Part shown: positions 51,570 to 61,066 of the stretch, one piece after another
Position numbering within the stretch: position 1 is the first letter of the stretch
Layout of the letters: each line of letters opens with the position of its first letter
Assembly: GCF_900101885.1 (NCBI RefSeq)
Contig: NZ_FNAN01000012.1
Coordinates: 248,001-312,000, forward strand
DNA length: 64,000 bases
DNA from: Dyadobacter soli
GTDB lineage: Bacteria > Bacteroidota > Bacteroidia > Cytophagales > Spirosomataceae
Direction: 5' to 3'
Made by a program: the position numbers and the translations under genes
Notes under the pieces: model-generated
Databases searched by the model: none
What the model was told of the DNA's origin: nothing
Seen by the model: the letters and a program-made list of their open reading frames with translations, nothing else

Positions 51570-52541
51570 TTATTCCCAGCGATCTAACCCAAGCAATTTT
51601 CTCCCCAGCTCACTCAATTCGGCCGTTTGATAACGTGTTTGCTCCCAATTCCTCGGGTCGCCGGGGAATGCGTAGCCTTGCGGGGCTTCCCGTTCGCGCC
51701 AGGAGCGGATCCGCCATTGCCGCAACGCCTCGTCGTCTTCCTGTGCGGGCATCATGGAGATGTATTGTGCCAGCCTGACTTTGTCCTTACTCCGGTTGGC
51801 ACGTATGCCGTGTGGTTGTGAACTATTGAAAATCAGCAGGTCGCCGGCATTCATTTTCACTTTAACAATGTCAAAACCTGTTACATCCGGCTGGAAATGG
51901 TTCCTGTCTTCGGGCTGCGTCAGCTTCCAGGTGTCGTAGGTACGGAACAGTTCGGGCACGCATTGAAATCCGCCCATATTCTCGTCGTCCTGATCGGCCA
52001 GGGCTAGCACCCCCTGCACGTTTTGCGGCTTGGTTTCTGGATCATAGTCCCAGTGGATAAAGCCCTTATACTCAAATCCGGGTCGCAGCGGCAAGTTAAG
52101 ATTGGCGCGATCGATCGTAACCCAAAGCTTTTCGGTACCCCAAACGTCGGAAAATGCCTCATGCACCTTTGGGTACTGCCGGTTATCCCACAGATATTGA
52201 TGGTTATATACTTCTACCATGCCGGTGTTGGTAAGCTCTTTCATCTGCATTTCAGCCCGCGGCGGCGCATACCATGTTTCCGGGTCGTTCGGATCTTTTT
52301 CCTCGAACTCCCAAAGAAAGTCCGCCAGTTTACTGACCTGCTCTTTCGGGACCGCATTCTTGATTACGATATAGCCATTGGTTGTCCAGAAATCCCAATC
52401 CTCCTCGCTCAACAATCTGAGCGGCCGGCCGTTGGTTCTGTCATTCAGCTTCACCTTGCTCGACTTCGCCGTTGAAGGGTTTCCAGGAATGTCGGTATGT
52501 GCATTGGCCGGTGCCATAGTTGCCATTGTTTTCGCTTCCAT
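51570..52541 (-). CDS. Phytanoyl-CoA dioxygenase family protein
   Basis: A 323-residue Fe(II)/2-oxoglutarate-dependent oxygenase. Probable iron ligands are H-x-D in FIHWDYDPETKP and a distal His in FNSSQPHGIRANRS, with Arg nearby (KVRLAQYISM) for 2-oxoglutarate. N-terminal region WDFWTTNGYIVIKNAVPKEQVSKLADFLWEFE is typical of PhyH-like proteins. The substrate is unknown; the family hydroxylates lipids and many secondary metabolites. No signal peptide. The AraC regulator is divergent (155-base gap) and may control it. Confidence 0.9.
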   Translation of the reverse strand: MEAKTMATMAPANAHTDIPGNPSTAKSSKVKLNDRTNGRPLRLLSEEDWDFWTTNGYIVIKNAVPKEQVSKLADFLWEFEEKDPNDPETWYAPPRAEMQMKELTNTGMVEVYNHQYLWDNRQYPKVHEAFSDVWGTEKLWVTIDRANLNLPLRPGFEYKGFIHWDYDPETKPQNVQGVLALADQDDENMGGFQCVPELFRTYDTWKLTQPEDRNHFQPDVTGFDIVKVKMNAGDLLIFNSSQPHGIRANRSKDKVRLAQYISMMPAQEDDEALRQWRIRSWREREAPQGYAFPGDPRNWEQTRYQTAELSELGRKLLGLDRWE

Positions 52542-52696
52542 ATCAATAATATTTTTTCATGATTGAATAAAACAAAACTAACGCACGATAACTGTACCGA
52601 CTACCGCTCCAATTACTGATATTTGCTCTGCATTAACCAAATGGAAGCCTCAGGAATACTACTACGGCTAATGAGGGACAATTAAAGGCTTGAAAG

Positions 52697-53542
52697 ATGA
52701 AAATTATCCGTGAAGACATTCATCCCAATGAGGGCAGTTCTTTTAAAATCCTGCTAACGCCGGGCCTGAACGATACTTTTCTATGGCATTTTCATCCTGA
52801 ATACGAGATCGTGTTTGTGGAGGGGTCGGGTGGTACGCGTCATGTGGGTGCGCACACGTCCATATACGAGGGCAGTGACCTGGTTTTTATCGGCCCCAAT
52901 ATTCCCCACCTCAATTTCGACTATGGCGTGCGCACACAATGCGAGCAGGTAATCGTGCAAATGCGGGAGGATTTTCTGGGCAAGGAATTTTTGCTTGCGC
53001 CCGAGCTGCAAAGCATCCGAAAACTGTTCGAAATGTCTCATCACGGTTTATCGTTCACCGGCGAAACCAAGCGCATTGTCGGAGAAAAACTCAAACAAAT
53101 GCCGCTACTGGCGCCGTTCGAGCAACTGCTGATGCTTCTCGGCATTTTAAAAACCATGGCCGAGTCGGCCGACGCTACCGTGCTGAATCCCAAGCCTGTC
53201 GGCAGCAAACCGTTCCAGAAAGAGCAGTTGCGCATGCAGCAAGTTTACACCTATGTGGAAACCCATTTCGACCGGACACCTGATGTGAATGCCGTTGCAG
53301 CCGCTGCAAACCTGACTACACCCGCATTCTGCCGGTTTTTTAAAGCCAATGCACGCATGACTTTCACCGATTTTGTCAACCAGTACCGCATCAACCAGGC
53401 TAAAAATCTGCTGCTCCAAGACCGCTCAGTTTCAGAGACATGCTTCGCTGTGGGGTTTGAAAGCCTGTCCTACTTCAACAAACTTTTCAGAAAAATCGTG
53501 GACGAAAACCCATCAGAATTCAAGAAACGGCATTTACTGTAA
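52697..53542 (+). CDS. AraC-family transcriptional regulator with cupin sensor
   Basis: A 281-residue regulator. An N-terminal cupin domain (~10-100, TFLWHFHPEYEIVFVEGSGGTRHVGAHTSIY, DLVFIGPNIPHLNFDY) should bind a small ligand. A C-terminal double helix-turn-helix follows (~180-280: VAAAANLTTPAFCRFFKANARMTFTDFVNQYRI, SVSETCFAVGFESLSYFNKLF). It is divergent from the phytanoyl-CoA dioxygenase gene, which is a plausible target. Confidence 0.93.
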   Translation: MKIIREDIHPNEGSSFKILLTPGLNDTFLWHFHPEYEIVFVEGSGGTRHVGAHTSIYEGSDLVFIGPNIPHLNFDYGVRTQCEQVIVQMREDFLGKEFLLAPELQSIRKLFEMSHHGLSFTGETKRIVGEKLKQMPLLAPFEQLLMLLGILKTMAESADATVLNPKPVGSKPFQKEQLRMQQVYTYVETHFDRTPDVNAVAAAANLTTPAFCRFFKANARMTFTDFVNQYRINQAKNLLLQDRSVSETCFAVGFESLSYFNKLFRKIVDENPSEFKKRHLL

Positions 53543-53624
53543 AATTTATGATATTTTAAAAATCAATTGTTTGGTATTAAAAATATCTTCATTATCTTTA
53601 CCAGTGAAATTACACTTCATCATC

Positions 53625-54272
53625 ATGAAATCTATTCACTTCAACAACAACGATTTGAGTACGATCAGGAACATCCGGGAGCATCTCTACGAGTACCTCC
53701 TGGTTTTTTCCTGTGATCCGGTCACCGAAGCCGCGATCGGGAGCGTCAAGCAGTACTTTCAAAAGGCTTACGGCTGCGAACAATCTGCCAATCTCCGCCC
53801 GCATCTGACACTCTTCAACTGCATTATCCACGAATACAAGCTCGAAAGGGTCATTCAGGGATTTGAAAAGGTGGCCCGGCGTATGGCCCCGTTCCGCATC
53901 GAGCTGGATGGGTTCAACAAATACGAAGGCGGCACGTTTTATGTGGACCTGGAAGAAGGTTCCTCGCAGCATGTTGGCGGCCTGGTCAAAAACCTTAAAA
54001 GTGAGACGTTTGATCACCTTTCCAAATGGGCGTCAGGCGAATTCAGGTTCTGCACCGACCCACATGTTACCGTCGCCCGCAGAATGACGCCCACGCAAGT
54101 GAACAGCGCCTCGAAAGAATGGATGTACAAAAAATTTCAGTCATCCTTCCGCGTCACCGAAATGATCCTCCTAAAACGCTCACTGGTAAGCGGCTCGAAA
54201 TGCCGGGAAGTCGCCCGCATGCCCCTGCTCGGCCTACCCGATCAGGCGTTCGTTCAGGCGAGTTTGTTTTGA
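53625..54272 (+). CDS. 2H phosphoesterase family protein (2'-5' RNA ligase-like)
   Basis: A 215-residue protein with the two H-x-(T/S)-h motifs of the 2H superfamily: HLTLF (LRPHLTLFNC) and HVTVA (DPHVTVARRM), about 120 residues apart, as in LigT-like 2'-5' RNA ligases and cyclic phosphodiesterases. It may hydrolyse 2',3'-cyclic phosphates or process RNA ends. The frame is open from 53373 within the AraC gene, but the start at 53625 follows the AraC stop and gives the normal family length. Confidence 0.88.
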   Translation: MKSIHFNNNDLSTIRNIREHLYEYLLVFSCDPVTEAAIGSVKQYFQKAYGCEQSANLRPHLTLFNCIIHEYKLERVIQGFEKVARRMAPFRIELDGFNKYEGGTFYVDLEEGSSQHVGGLVKNLKSETFDHLSKWASGEFRFCTDPHVTVARRMTPTQVNSASKEWMYKKFQSSFRVTEMILLKRSLVSGSKCREVARMPLLGLPDQAFVQASLF

Positions 54273-54438
54273 CAAGACCTCGAACGTATAGGCATATCCG
54301 ACTCACAAAATGATTAGGAAGCGTTGCTAAGGCGGGGCTGACGGGGTTATTTCGTATCTTCGGCTAACAGTCGGCGGCATTTCGGTTCTAGTTGTCGAGA
54401 GCTGCGGGGCTGGTTGCCTAAATTCCTAACTACGTTTT

Positions 54439-56310
54439 ATGAGATCAAAATACCTTTTTCGCTCGACGATTGGACTGATGCTTTGCGGGCTGAGTGCGTT
54501 TTCGCAGTCGTTCAACAATTTCCCGGTTACCACTCAAAAACCTCCTTTGCATGGTAAGCATTGGATGGGCATTACCGGCAAGCCGCTGGCTGCGACGGCC
54601 GGGGCGATGATTTTCAGTAAGGGCGGTAATGCCATCGATGCCTCGTGCGCGATGCTTGCAGCAACCTGTACCATGTGGGATGTGCTGAGTTGGGGCGGCG
54701 AAACCCAGGCATTGATCTATAATCCAAAAACGAAAAAGGTAATTGCCATTAATGCTATGGGCGTCGCGCCGACGGGTGCTACGGCTGATTTTTTCAAAAA
54801 TAAGGGAATGAAATACCCGCCGGAGTATGGTCCGCTGGCTGCAACGACGCCCGGCACAGCGGGAGGGCTGATGACCATGCTGGCAGAATATGGTACCATG
54901 AGCCTGAAAGACGTACTCGCTCCGGCAATGCAAATGGCGGAAGGGTATCCTATCGAAGCGCAAACGGCCAATTCCATTGAAAAGGGCAAAGATCAGATCA
55001 AGAAATGGCCCTACTCTACCAAGGTATTTTTGCCGCATTTGGGACAGAAACAGGAGGCGCCGGATGCAGGAGAGATATTTGTCCAGAAGGATCTGCGTGC
55101 GACATTGCAGAAACTAGTGGATACCGAGCAGCAGGCGTTGAAAAGCGGCAAAAACCGCAAGGAGGCCATTTACGCAGCTTATGACCGGTTTTACAAAGGC
55201 GACATTGCCAAAGAGATCGCGCGGGGTTGCCAGGAGCAAGGCGGATTGATCACCGAACAGGATATGGCGAACTGGAAAGTGAAGATCGAAGAGCCGCTGA
55301 TGACGAACTACAAAGGCATCGAAGTATATAAAATGCAGCAATGGACGCAAGGACCGGTCATGTTGCAGGCGCTTAATATGCTGGAAAACCTCGACTTGAA
55401 AAGTATGGGTTACAATTCCTCACGCTATGTGCACACGCTGTACCAGGTTATGAACCTCGCTTTTGCCGATCGGGACTTTTATTATGGCGACCCGGCATTC
55501 GCACCGGAAGAGCCGATGAAAGGTTTGCTTTCTAAGGAATATGCCAAACAAAGATTAAAGCAGGTCAATTGGGAGCATAATGACGCGAAAGCGCTGCCGG
55601 GTGACCCCTACCCTTTTGAAGGCAAAAAGAATCCTTTTGCCGAACAGATCAAGAACTGGGGCAATTTTCAGGCTTCACTAAACCGTAACGCGAACGGGCT
55701 CGACGAAAAGTTCATGGAGGAATTCACCGCCGGAACGACTTCCGTGGAAGCGGCTGACGAAGAAGGCTGGGTAGTAAGTATTACACCGAGCGGTGGTTGG
55801 GTACCTGCGTGTATCGCGGGTAACACAGGCGTCGGCCTGAGTCAGCGCATGCAGTCGTTCGTGCTCGATGCGCGCGAGAATCCTTTCAATGTAGTGGAAC
55901 CAGGCAAACGCCCGCGGGTTACTCTTACGCCCAGCCTTGCCATGAAGGATGGCAAACCGTTCCTGTCATTCGCCAAGCAGGCGGGTGATGAGCAGGATCA
56001 GTTGTTGCTGCAATTTTTCCTCAACATCGTAGAATTTGGAATGACCGTACAGGAAGCGACGGAAGCGCCGAGTTTCAAGACATTACAGATGTATGCGAGC
56101 TTCGGCGCGCATGAAAAAGACCCGGGCGGGCTGATTTTAAACCAGTCAATGCCGGATTGGACGCGAAAAGAACTTACCCGCATGGGTTACAAGCCGAGCT
56201 ACCAACCCCGCACCAGTGGTCCGATCAACGCGATTTATTTCGATTGGCAGCACGGCAGCTTCTGGGGAGGGTCGAGCAACCATGGTGAAGATTACGGGTT
56301 TGGCTGGTGA
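54439..56310 (+). CDS. Gamma-glutamyltransferase family protein
   Basis: A 623-residue exported member of the GGT family (signal peptide IGLMLCGLSAFSQ). The N-terminal heavy-chain part reads GKPLAATAGAMIFSKGGNAIDASCAMLAATCTM and GTAGGLMTMLAEYG. The self-cleavage/catalytic region is FTAGTTSVEAADEEGWVVSITPSGG, so the nucleophile would be T433 or T434. Compared with the classic TTHxSVVD motif the His-aromatic pair is missing. It may act on glutathione-like or other gamma-glutamyl/amide compounds in the periplasm. Overlaps the convergent VOC-GNAT gene by 19 bases. Confidence 0.9.
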   Translation: MRSKYLFRSTIGLMLCGLSAFSQSFNNFPVTTQKPPLHGKHWMGITGKPLAATAGAMIFSKGGNAIDASCAMLAATCTMWDVLSWGGETQALIYNPKTKKVIAINAMGVAPTGATADFFKNKGMKYPPEYGPLAATTPGTAGGLMTMLAEYGTMSLKDVLAPAMQMAEGYPIEAQTANSIEKGKDQIKKWPYSTKVFLPHLGQKQEAPDAGEIFVQKDLRATLQKLVDTEQQALKSGKNRKEAIYAAYDRFYKGDIAKEIARGCQEQGGLITEQDMANWKVKIEEPLMTNYKGIEVYKMQQWTQGPVMLQALNMLENLDLKSMGYNSSRYVHTLYQVMNLAFADRDFYYGDPAFAPEEPMKGLLSKEYAKQRLKQVNWEHNDAKALPGDPYPFEGKKNPFAEQIKNWGNFQASLNRNANGLDEKFMEEFTAGTTSVEAADEEGWVVSITPSGGWVPACIAGNTGVGLSQRMQSFVLDARENPFNVVEPGKRPRVTLTPSLAMKDGKPFLSFAKQAGDEQDQLLLQFFLNIVEFGMTVQEATEAPSFKTLQMYASFGAHEKDPGGLILNQSMPDWTRKELTRMGYKPSYQPRTSGPINAIYFDWQHGSFWGGSSNHGEDYGFGW

Positions 56311-57128
56311 TCCATGATGCGGATCATGCCGAATGCTTCGCCAAAGCCTGTTTGCCGGTAAAACTGCGACAATCCGTGACCGGTAAACAGGCCCACCAGC
56401 GATCCCTGAGGTGCATTAGCGTCCAACCAGCGCTTCACCTCCCTCATAATGGCTGATCCGACCTGCTTTCGCTGCCAGTCACGGCTCACCATTACGTCTT
56501 TAATGTAGAAAAAGCTGATCCCGTCGCCTAACACCATCGCGCAGCCGATTACCGCGCCGGTGTCGGTATCCTCGGCTACGGCCACGAAAAGTGCTGCATC
56601 CAGTTTCTGTTGCAGTATTTCGTCCGTTTGATCGGTCGACCAGCCAACCGATTCAGCGAGCCTGCGGTAGTCCACGGCGGTGAGTGTACGGCCCAGGACT
56701 TTGACATTGGATGGCAATGGCTCCGATCTGCTTTCGCTACCGGAAGTTGCTGGTGCTGCGAAAGTAACGTAGTTCCCGTTAAGGTCCTTGACGACATATT
56801 CTTCAAAACCCCACGGCTGCTTTTCCAGCGGCATCAGGATATGCGCCTTACGTTCCAGATGCATTTCATACAGTTCCTTGATATTCTTGACCCGGATCCA
56901 CACGCATTGTCCGCGCATTCGCTCCGCCGCTTCACTGTCCCGCGAGAACTGAACAAATGCTCCATGCCACGAAACACCCCCGTGGTTGGGAGGCGTACCC
57001 CATGTCCATTGCCCCGGAAACCCCAGCACTTCATGCCAGTACTTCACAGTTTCGGATACATCTTCAACCGATAGTACCGGTTCGGCATGGGATAAGAATG
57101 GTTCGGGTTTATCGTCGGTGGTTTGCAT
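56292..57128 (-). CDS. Fusion of VOC (glyoxalase-like) domain and GNAT acetyltransferase
   Basis: A 278-residue two-domain protein. Residues ~12-130 form a VOC/bleomycin-resistance-like domain (EPVLSVEDVSETVKYWHEVLGF, FEEYVVKDLNGNYVTFAAP). Residues ~145-278 form a GNAT acetyltransferase (VLGRTLTAVDYRRLAESVGW, FYIKDVMVSRDWQRKQVGSAIMREV, FYRQTGFGEAFGMIRI). The acetyl-CoA loop QRKQVGSA fits the R/Q-x-x-G-x-G/A motif. A role in detoxifying a small molecule by binding and acetylating it is a reasonable inference. Confidence 0.9.
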   Translation of the reverse strand: MQTTDDKPEPFLSHAEPVLSVEDVSETVKYWHEVLGFPGQWTWGTPPNHGGVSWHGAFVQFSRDSEAAERMRGQCVWIRVKNIKELYEMHLERKAHILMPLEKQPWGFEEYVVKDLNGNYVTFAAPATSGSESRSEPLPSNVKVLGRTLTAVDYRRLAESVGWSTDQTDEILQQKLDAALFVAVAEDTDTGAVIGCAMVLGDGISFFYIKDVMVSRDWQRKQVGSAIMREVKRWLDANAPQGSLVGLFTGHGLSQFYRQTGFGEAFGMIRIMDHQPNP

Positions 57129-57200
57129 AGTGGGTTTGTTTTAAAGCTTCGAAACTGCTTCCCAGCGCCGGGTTATCGCACAGCGCCAGAAAGTAGCGAT

Positions 57201-58832
57201 TCAATGTTCAGGCCAGTTCAATGCGAGAATCGCCTCGTGCCTGCGTCTCTCCGCCCACGCGCGAGGGCGCGCCCAAGGCCTGTCTGCCGGCAAATGCGGG
57301 TCGGCACCCTTTTCCAGCAGGAATTGCACCATTTCCACATTGCCGGCTTTGGCCGCCCAGCCAAGCGGCGTTGTGCAATGCTGCTCGTCGATCGCGTCGA
57401 TGTCGGCACCATGTTCGAGAAACAATGCTGCATTGTGGATATCACCCCGTTCCGCAAACCGGTGTAACGGGGTAATACCGAGCCAGTTCCTGAAATTGGG
57501 GTCCATACCACGCCGAAACAGGAACTCGGTAAGTTCGCGGCTTTTGATTGCATCCTGCGGGCCGCGACTTTGAACGCCTACCGCGATGCGTTTGGCCAAA
57601 TCGGGCTGGTAATGCAGCATTAGCCGTACGAAATCCTCGTTTCCCTGCCCTGCGGCGTTTTCCAAAGCGGATACACTGTCGGCAAGCGCCGGATTTGCCT
57701 TTAAAACCGCAGCGGCCGTCTGGATATCGCCGTAGTATGCCAGCAGATCCATCGACCGGGCTGCGCCGTAGGAACATAGCAGGTTGATCATCGCTTTATC
57801 GCCGCGTTCCAATGCCGCTGAAAGTGTGTCCGCCGAGCTTTCTATCGGCACGTTTGGGTGCGCACCGTGTTCCAGGAGCAGTTTTACAATTTCAACATGG
57901 TTATACACCACTGCCGAATGCAGCGCGTGGCCCATCGGCGCGATACCCTCCTCCGGCAGATTGGGATCGGCGCCATTGTCGAGCAGCAATTTCACGATCG
58001 CTATTCGTCCGGCCATTGCCGCATTTTTCAACGGCGTGCCCGAGCCGGCATAATATGTAACATATTCGGAAGGCTTATTGGCGAGCGACGGGTCCAGGCC
58101 GAGCAATGTTCTCACCCTTGCCTCATCGCCTTTCAATGCAGCCATGCAAATGTCCACGTACGCGCCCTTACTCACGAGGTGCAGGTAAATATCGTTGGGT
58201 TTCCATTTCCAATCCTCGGGTACATCGCGCCAGCCACGGTAGGAATAATCGCCATTGGTAAGCTGGATCGGCCGGGCGCCGTCAGGCCGTTTTGCATTGA
58301 TATCGGCCCCGCGGACGAGCAGTGCGTCGATCATTTCGGGCTGGCGCGACATGGTAGCCCAGTGAATGGGCTGGTTACCTTCGTCGTCGGTGGCGTGGAT
58401 GTATTCGTCAGAACTGTTTAGTAATGAATTAAATGCATTGAAATCGCGGCTTCGGATCGCGGCGGCGATCTGCTTTCCGGCTTCCGAGCCTTTGTGCTGG
58501 TTCAATGCGCGCTCTAATAGCGCCTCCATATCGGTGAAACCGCGGTCCCGCGCCATTTGAATAAGCGTATCGCCCGTACCCGAATCCACCGGGCTTGCAC
58601 CGTGCTGCAAAAGATATTCTGCCACTTTCAACCGGTCATTGGCTACCGCAAACGACATCGGTGTACGATAGTCGTACGAGCCACGCACGAGCGAAACGTC
58701 TTTTACCAACAGCTTCTTCACCTGTTCAAAGTCTCCATCGCGCGCAGCGCAGAACATTTGCCATACATCCGTTCCCAGTCCGGTGGACCAGAATAATGGT
58801 TCTTCTTTTTGGAGTGCGTCTGGCTGGGTCAT
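57201..58832 (-). CDS. Ankyrin repeat protein
   Basis: A 543-residue protein almost wholly built of ankyrin repeats, roughly a dozen (AVANDRLKVAEYLLQHGASPVDSG, MAGRIAIVKLLLDNGADPNLPEEG, VVYNHVEIVKLLLEHGAHPNVP, AAKAGNVEMVQFLLEKGADPHLP). No signal peptide, so probably cytoplasmic protein-protein interaction. ATG 58832 is preferred over 58868. It is divergent from the GNAT gene at 58910. Confidence 0.93.
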   Translation of the reverse strand: MTQPDALQKEEPLFWSTGLGTDVWQMFCAARDGDFEQVKKLLVKDVSLVRGSYDYRTPMSFAVANDRLKVAEYLLQHGASPVDSGTGDTLIQMARDRGFTDMEALLERALNQHKGSEAGKQIAAAIRSRDFNAFNSLLNSSDEYIHATDDEGNQPIHWATMSRQPEMIDALLVRGADINAKRPDGARPIQLTNGDYSYRGWRDVPEDWKWKPNDIYLHLVSKGAYVDICMAALKGDEARVRTLLGLDPSLANKPSEYVTYYAGSGTPLKNAAMAGRIAIVKLLLDNGADPNLPEEGIAPMGHALHSAVVYNHVEIVKLLLEHGAHPNVPIESSADTLSAALERGDKAMINLLCSYGAARSMDLLAYYGDIQTAAAVLKANPALADSVSALENAAGQGNEDFVRLMLHYQPDLAKRIAVGVQSRGPQDAIKSRELTEFLFRRGMDPNFRNWLGITPLHRFAERGDIHNAALFLEHGADIDAIDEQHCTTPLGWAAKAGNVEMVQFLLEKGADPHLPADRPWARPRAWAERRRHEAILALNWPEH

Positions 58833-58909
58833 GGCAAAGTGGGTTGGATAAGGTGTATTTTTGCGCAAGCGATCGTGTAGTTAGTTATTTTTTGTATTAA
58901 GTAAAAGAA

Positions 58910-59323
58910 ATGGATTCAATTGAAATTCACAACGTTAACGCTGATGACACACTGGAAATCAGACACGAGGTACTCTGGCCAGACAAGCCTCGCAATTTTG
59001 TAAAAGTACCTGAGGATGAACACGGTATCCATTTCGGTTTGTATTTCAATGGAGCGATGGTATCCGTCATTTCCCTCTTTGCTGATAACCAGGACATTCG
59101 GTTCCGGAAGTTTGCGACGCTGCCAGGATTTCAAGGCAAAGGACTCGGTTCCAAACTATTGCAACACGCCCTCACCTACACGCAAGCGCAGGGGTATACA
59201 CGCATGTGGTGCGATGCACGCGCGGAAGCCCTTGGCTTTTACGAACGCTTTAAGTTTGAAAAGTGCTCCGAACCCTTTTTCAAGGAACAAATTGAATACT
59301 ATAAAATCCAGCGAATGCTCTGA
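58910..59323 (+). CDS. GNAT family N-acetyltransferase
   Basis: A 137-residue acetyltransferase. The acetyl-CoA motif A is in LPGFQGKGLGSKLLQHALTYTQAQG (Q-x-x-G-x-G variant QGKGLG), with the C-terminal motif B region RAEALGFYERFKFEKCSEPF. Length is typical of the family. Substrate unknown. Confidence 0.92.
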   Translation: MDSIEIHNVNADDTLEIRHEVLWPDKPRNFVKVPEDEHGIHFGLYFNGAMVSVISLFADNQDIRFRKFATLPGFQGKGLGSKLLQHALTYTQAQGYTRMWCDARAEALGFYERFKFEKCSEPFFKEQIEYYKIQRML

Positions 59324-59332
59324 CGACAGCTT

Positions 59333-60406
59333 CTATTGAAATACCACATTCTTTTTCCCAATAAACCGGGCATAGGCAGTACCGGCTGCTTCGAGGGAAT
59401 TCCCGGCTGCGGCGGGCATTTTGGCTAGCGGGGCAAGTTCGATATTAACAGAATCCTTTTTCTCTGTCCGTCGCCAGGAGGCCACAATTTTACCTTTGAC
59501 CATGACCACCGGCTTAAAGATACCGGCGCCAGAATCCGGGTTTTGGGCTACGGCGTCGTCCATAGCTGCGCTGCGGTCGGCATAACCAATGGTGATTTCG
59601 TCGAATGCGGGAATTAGCATTGCCTTTCCGTGCACTTTGGGGATTTCCGAAACTCCCGTGAACAGGTATTCGCGGCCGTCGACATTGGCCCCCTCAAATT
59701 CCCCGCGGACAGCTTCGAAAGCAAGCTTCGAATCGGTAAGCGAGAGGCCGCTCCACCACGCGAAGTCCTGGACAGTGGCCGGCCCGTGGCTCGTAAAGTA
59801 CCGCTTCGCCAATGCGGCCAATGCCTCCTCCCGTTCCAATGCGGCACTGGCGGGGATTTTTTTATCAAACAATGCATAGGTAAATTTCTTTCCACGGCGC
59901 GCACCATTGCAAATAATCTTGTCGAGCTCCGCCTGGAACATGATATGCGTGGCGCGGAGATTATCGGTTTCGATGCCGGCCTTGTTCACTTCCGAAATTA
60001 CTTCTTCACGGGTGAGCTCGGCGCCGTCAGCCAGTAGTTTGCCGATCAAATCGTTGGTTATTTTAAAAACGCCATCGTCCAGTTTCAGCTGACGGTACAT
60101 GCTGCCAGCCAGCCGGTAAACGTGCGGCGCGGTGAGCTCCATGATCCAGCGGGCGTCTTCTTTGGCCACAAAATGCCAGGTAGGCCGCATAATGTGGGTC
60201 CGGATAATGCCGCCTGCGTCTACGGCCTGCTCCACAGCCGCGTCTGTTGCCTTCTTCAATCTCAACCCGAGCGCCCATTTCGCCATCGCGAAGTCCTGCG
60301 ACTGTACGGCGCCCATCCAGGCGACCAGTTCGGCCGGATCGGTGAAACGGGTATTCAAAATCTGTTGATTGGCAAGGCGTAATGCGGCAATGTCGGCTAA
60401 ATTCAT
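59333..60406 (-). CDS. Winged-helix AlkZ-like DNA glycosylase family protein
   Basis: A 357-residue protein of the HTH_42/YcaQ family, which includes AlkZ and AlkX DNA glycosylases that unhook alkylated or crosslinked bases. The catalytic Q-x-Q/D motif appears as Q35-S-Q37-D38 (WMGAVQSQDFAMAKWALGLR). Further family segments: GIIRTHIMRPTWHFVAKEDARWI and YFTSHGPATVQDFAWWSGL. The enzymatic role is family knowledge plus motif, not proof. Confidence 0.88.
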   Translation of the reverse strand: MNLADIAALRLANQQILNTRFTDPAELVAWMGAVQSQDFAMAKWALGLRLKKATDAAVEQAVDAGGIIRTHIMRPTWHFVAKEDARWIMELTAPHVYRLAGSMYRQLKLDDGVFKITNDLIGKLLADGAELTREEVISEVNKAGIETDNLRATHIMFQAELDKIICNGARRGKKFTYALFDKKIPASAALEREEALAALAKRYFTSHGPATVQDFAWWSGLSLTDSKLAFEAVRGEFEGANVDGREYLFTGVSEIPKVHGKAMLIPAFDEITIGYADRSAAMDDAVAQNPDSGAGIFKPVVMVKGKIVASWRRTEKKDSVNIELAPLAKMPAAAGNSLEAAGTAYARFIGKKNVVFQ

Positions 60407-60534
60407 GGCTGGATAATGGATTTCAGGCTAAGTGTTTGAGCCGCCTAAAATGGGGATTTCTACACAAAAAAGAAAACCCCGCCGCCGAATGGCGACAGGG
60501 ATGATGTAAACCCGGAATTTACCCGCATTTATAT

Positions 60535-60918
60535 TTACTTTGAAACGGACATTTGTCGAAGACCGGCAGATTGCAAATAGGCCATTGCCGCAACCCAAAG
60601 CGCCACCGCGCCGATGCCTACATAACCGATCACCGAAATCGGGAAGGGCTGGAACAGCACAATGGCCGCACTGCCGATAACCCAAAGCGTATCCAGGACG
60701 ATGACCAGCCTCACAGCCCGGGCATTCATGGGATTGCCGCGGCTCACCGAAAAGACCAGCGCAGCAAATGCGACCAGGAAAATCCCGACTTCAATAAAAG
60801 GCATCGTAGCCGTAGTTTCGAAAAGACCAGCGATGGCTTTGGGAAAAATGGCCAGTCCTAAACCCGTTGCACCTGAACTGATTGCGTTGATAAGCATTAC
60901 ATTTTTGAGCGTTTTCAT
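60535..60918 (-). CDS. Small four-helix membrane protein of unknown function
   Basis: A 127-residue integral membrane protein with four hydrophobic helices at about 5-28 (VMLINAISSGATGLGLAIF), 40-58 (FIEVGIFLVAFAALVFSV), 68-88 (RLVIVLDTLWVIGSAAIVLF) and 95-115 (VIGYVGIGAVALWVAAMAYL). No charged catalytic motif. Probably transcribed alone. Confidence 0.75.
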   Translation of the reverse strand: MKTLKNVMLINAISSGATGLGLAIFPKAIAGLFETTATMPFIEVGIFLVAFAALVFSVSRGNPMNARAVRLVIVLDTLWVIGSAAIVLFQPFPISVIGYVGIGAVALWVAAMAYLQSAGLRQMSVSK

Positions 60919-61026
60919 ATGTCGATTGTTTGGTTGTTTTTGGATGCAACAAAGGTATTGCCGCCTCCCCGCCTACGGATTACCCGCACGCGCCAACCAC
61001 TTATCATTTCATGACAACTTCAAAAA

Positions 61027-61066
61027 TAGTCAGGTGTAGTCAGGTATCGTCAAGGATGGTCAGTAG
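61027..61066. repeat. Four degenerate 10-base tandem repeats
   Basis: TAGTCAGGTG, TAGTCAGGTA, TCGTCAAGGA and TGGTCAGTAG stand in a row and run into the last codons of the GNAT gene ending at 61050. They probably arose by slippage. Confidence 0.5.
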
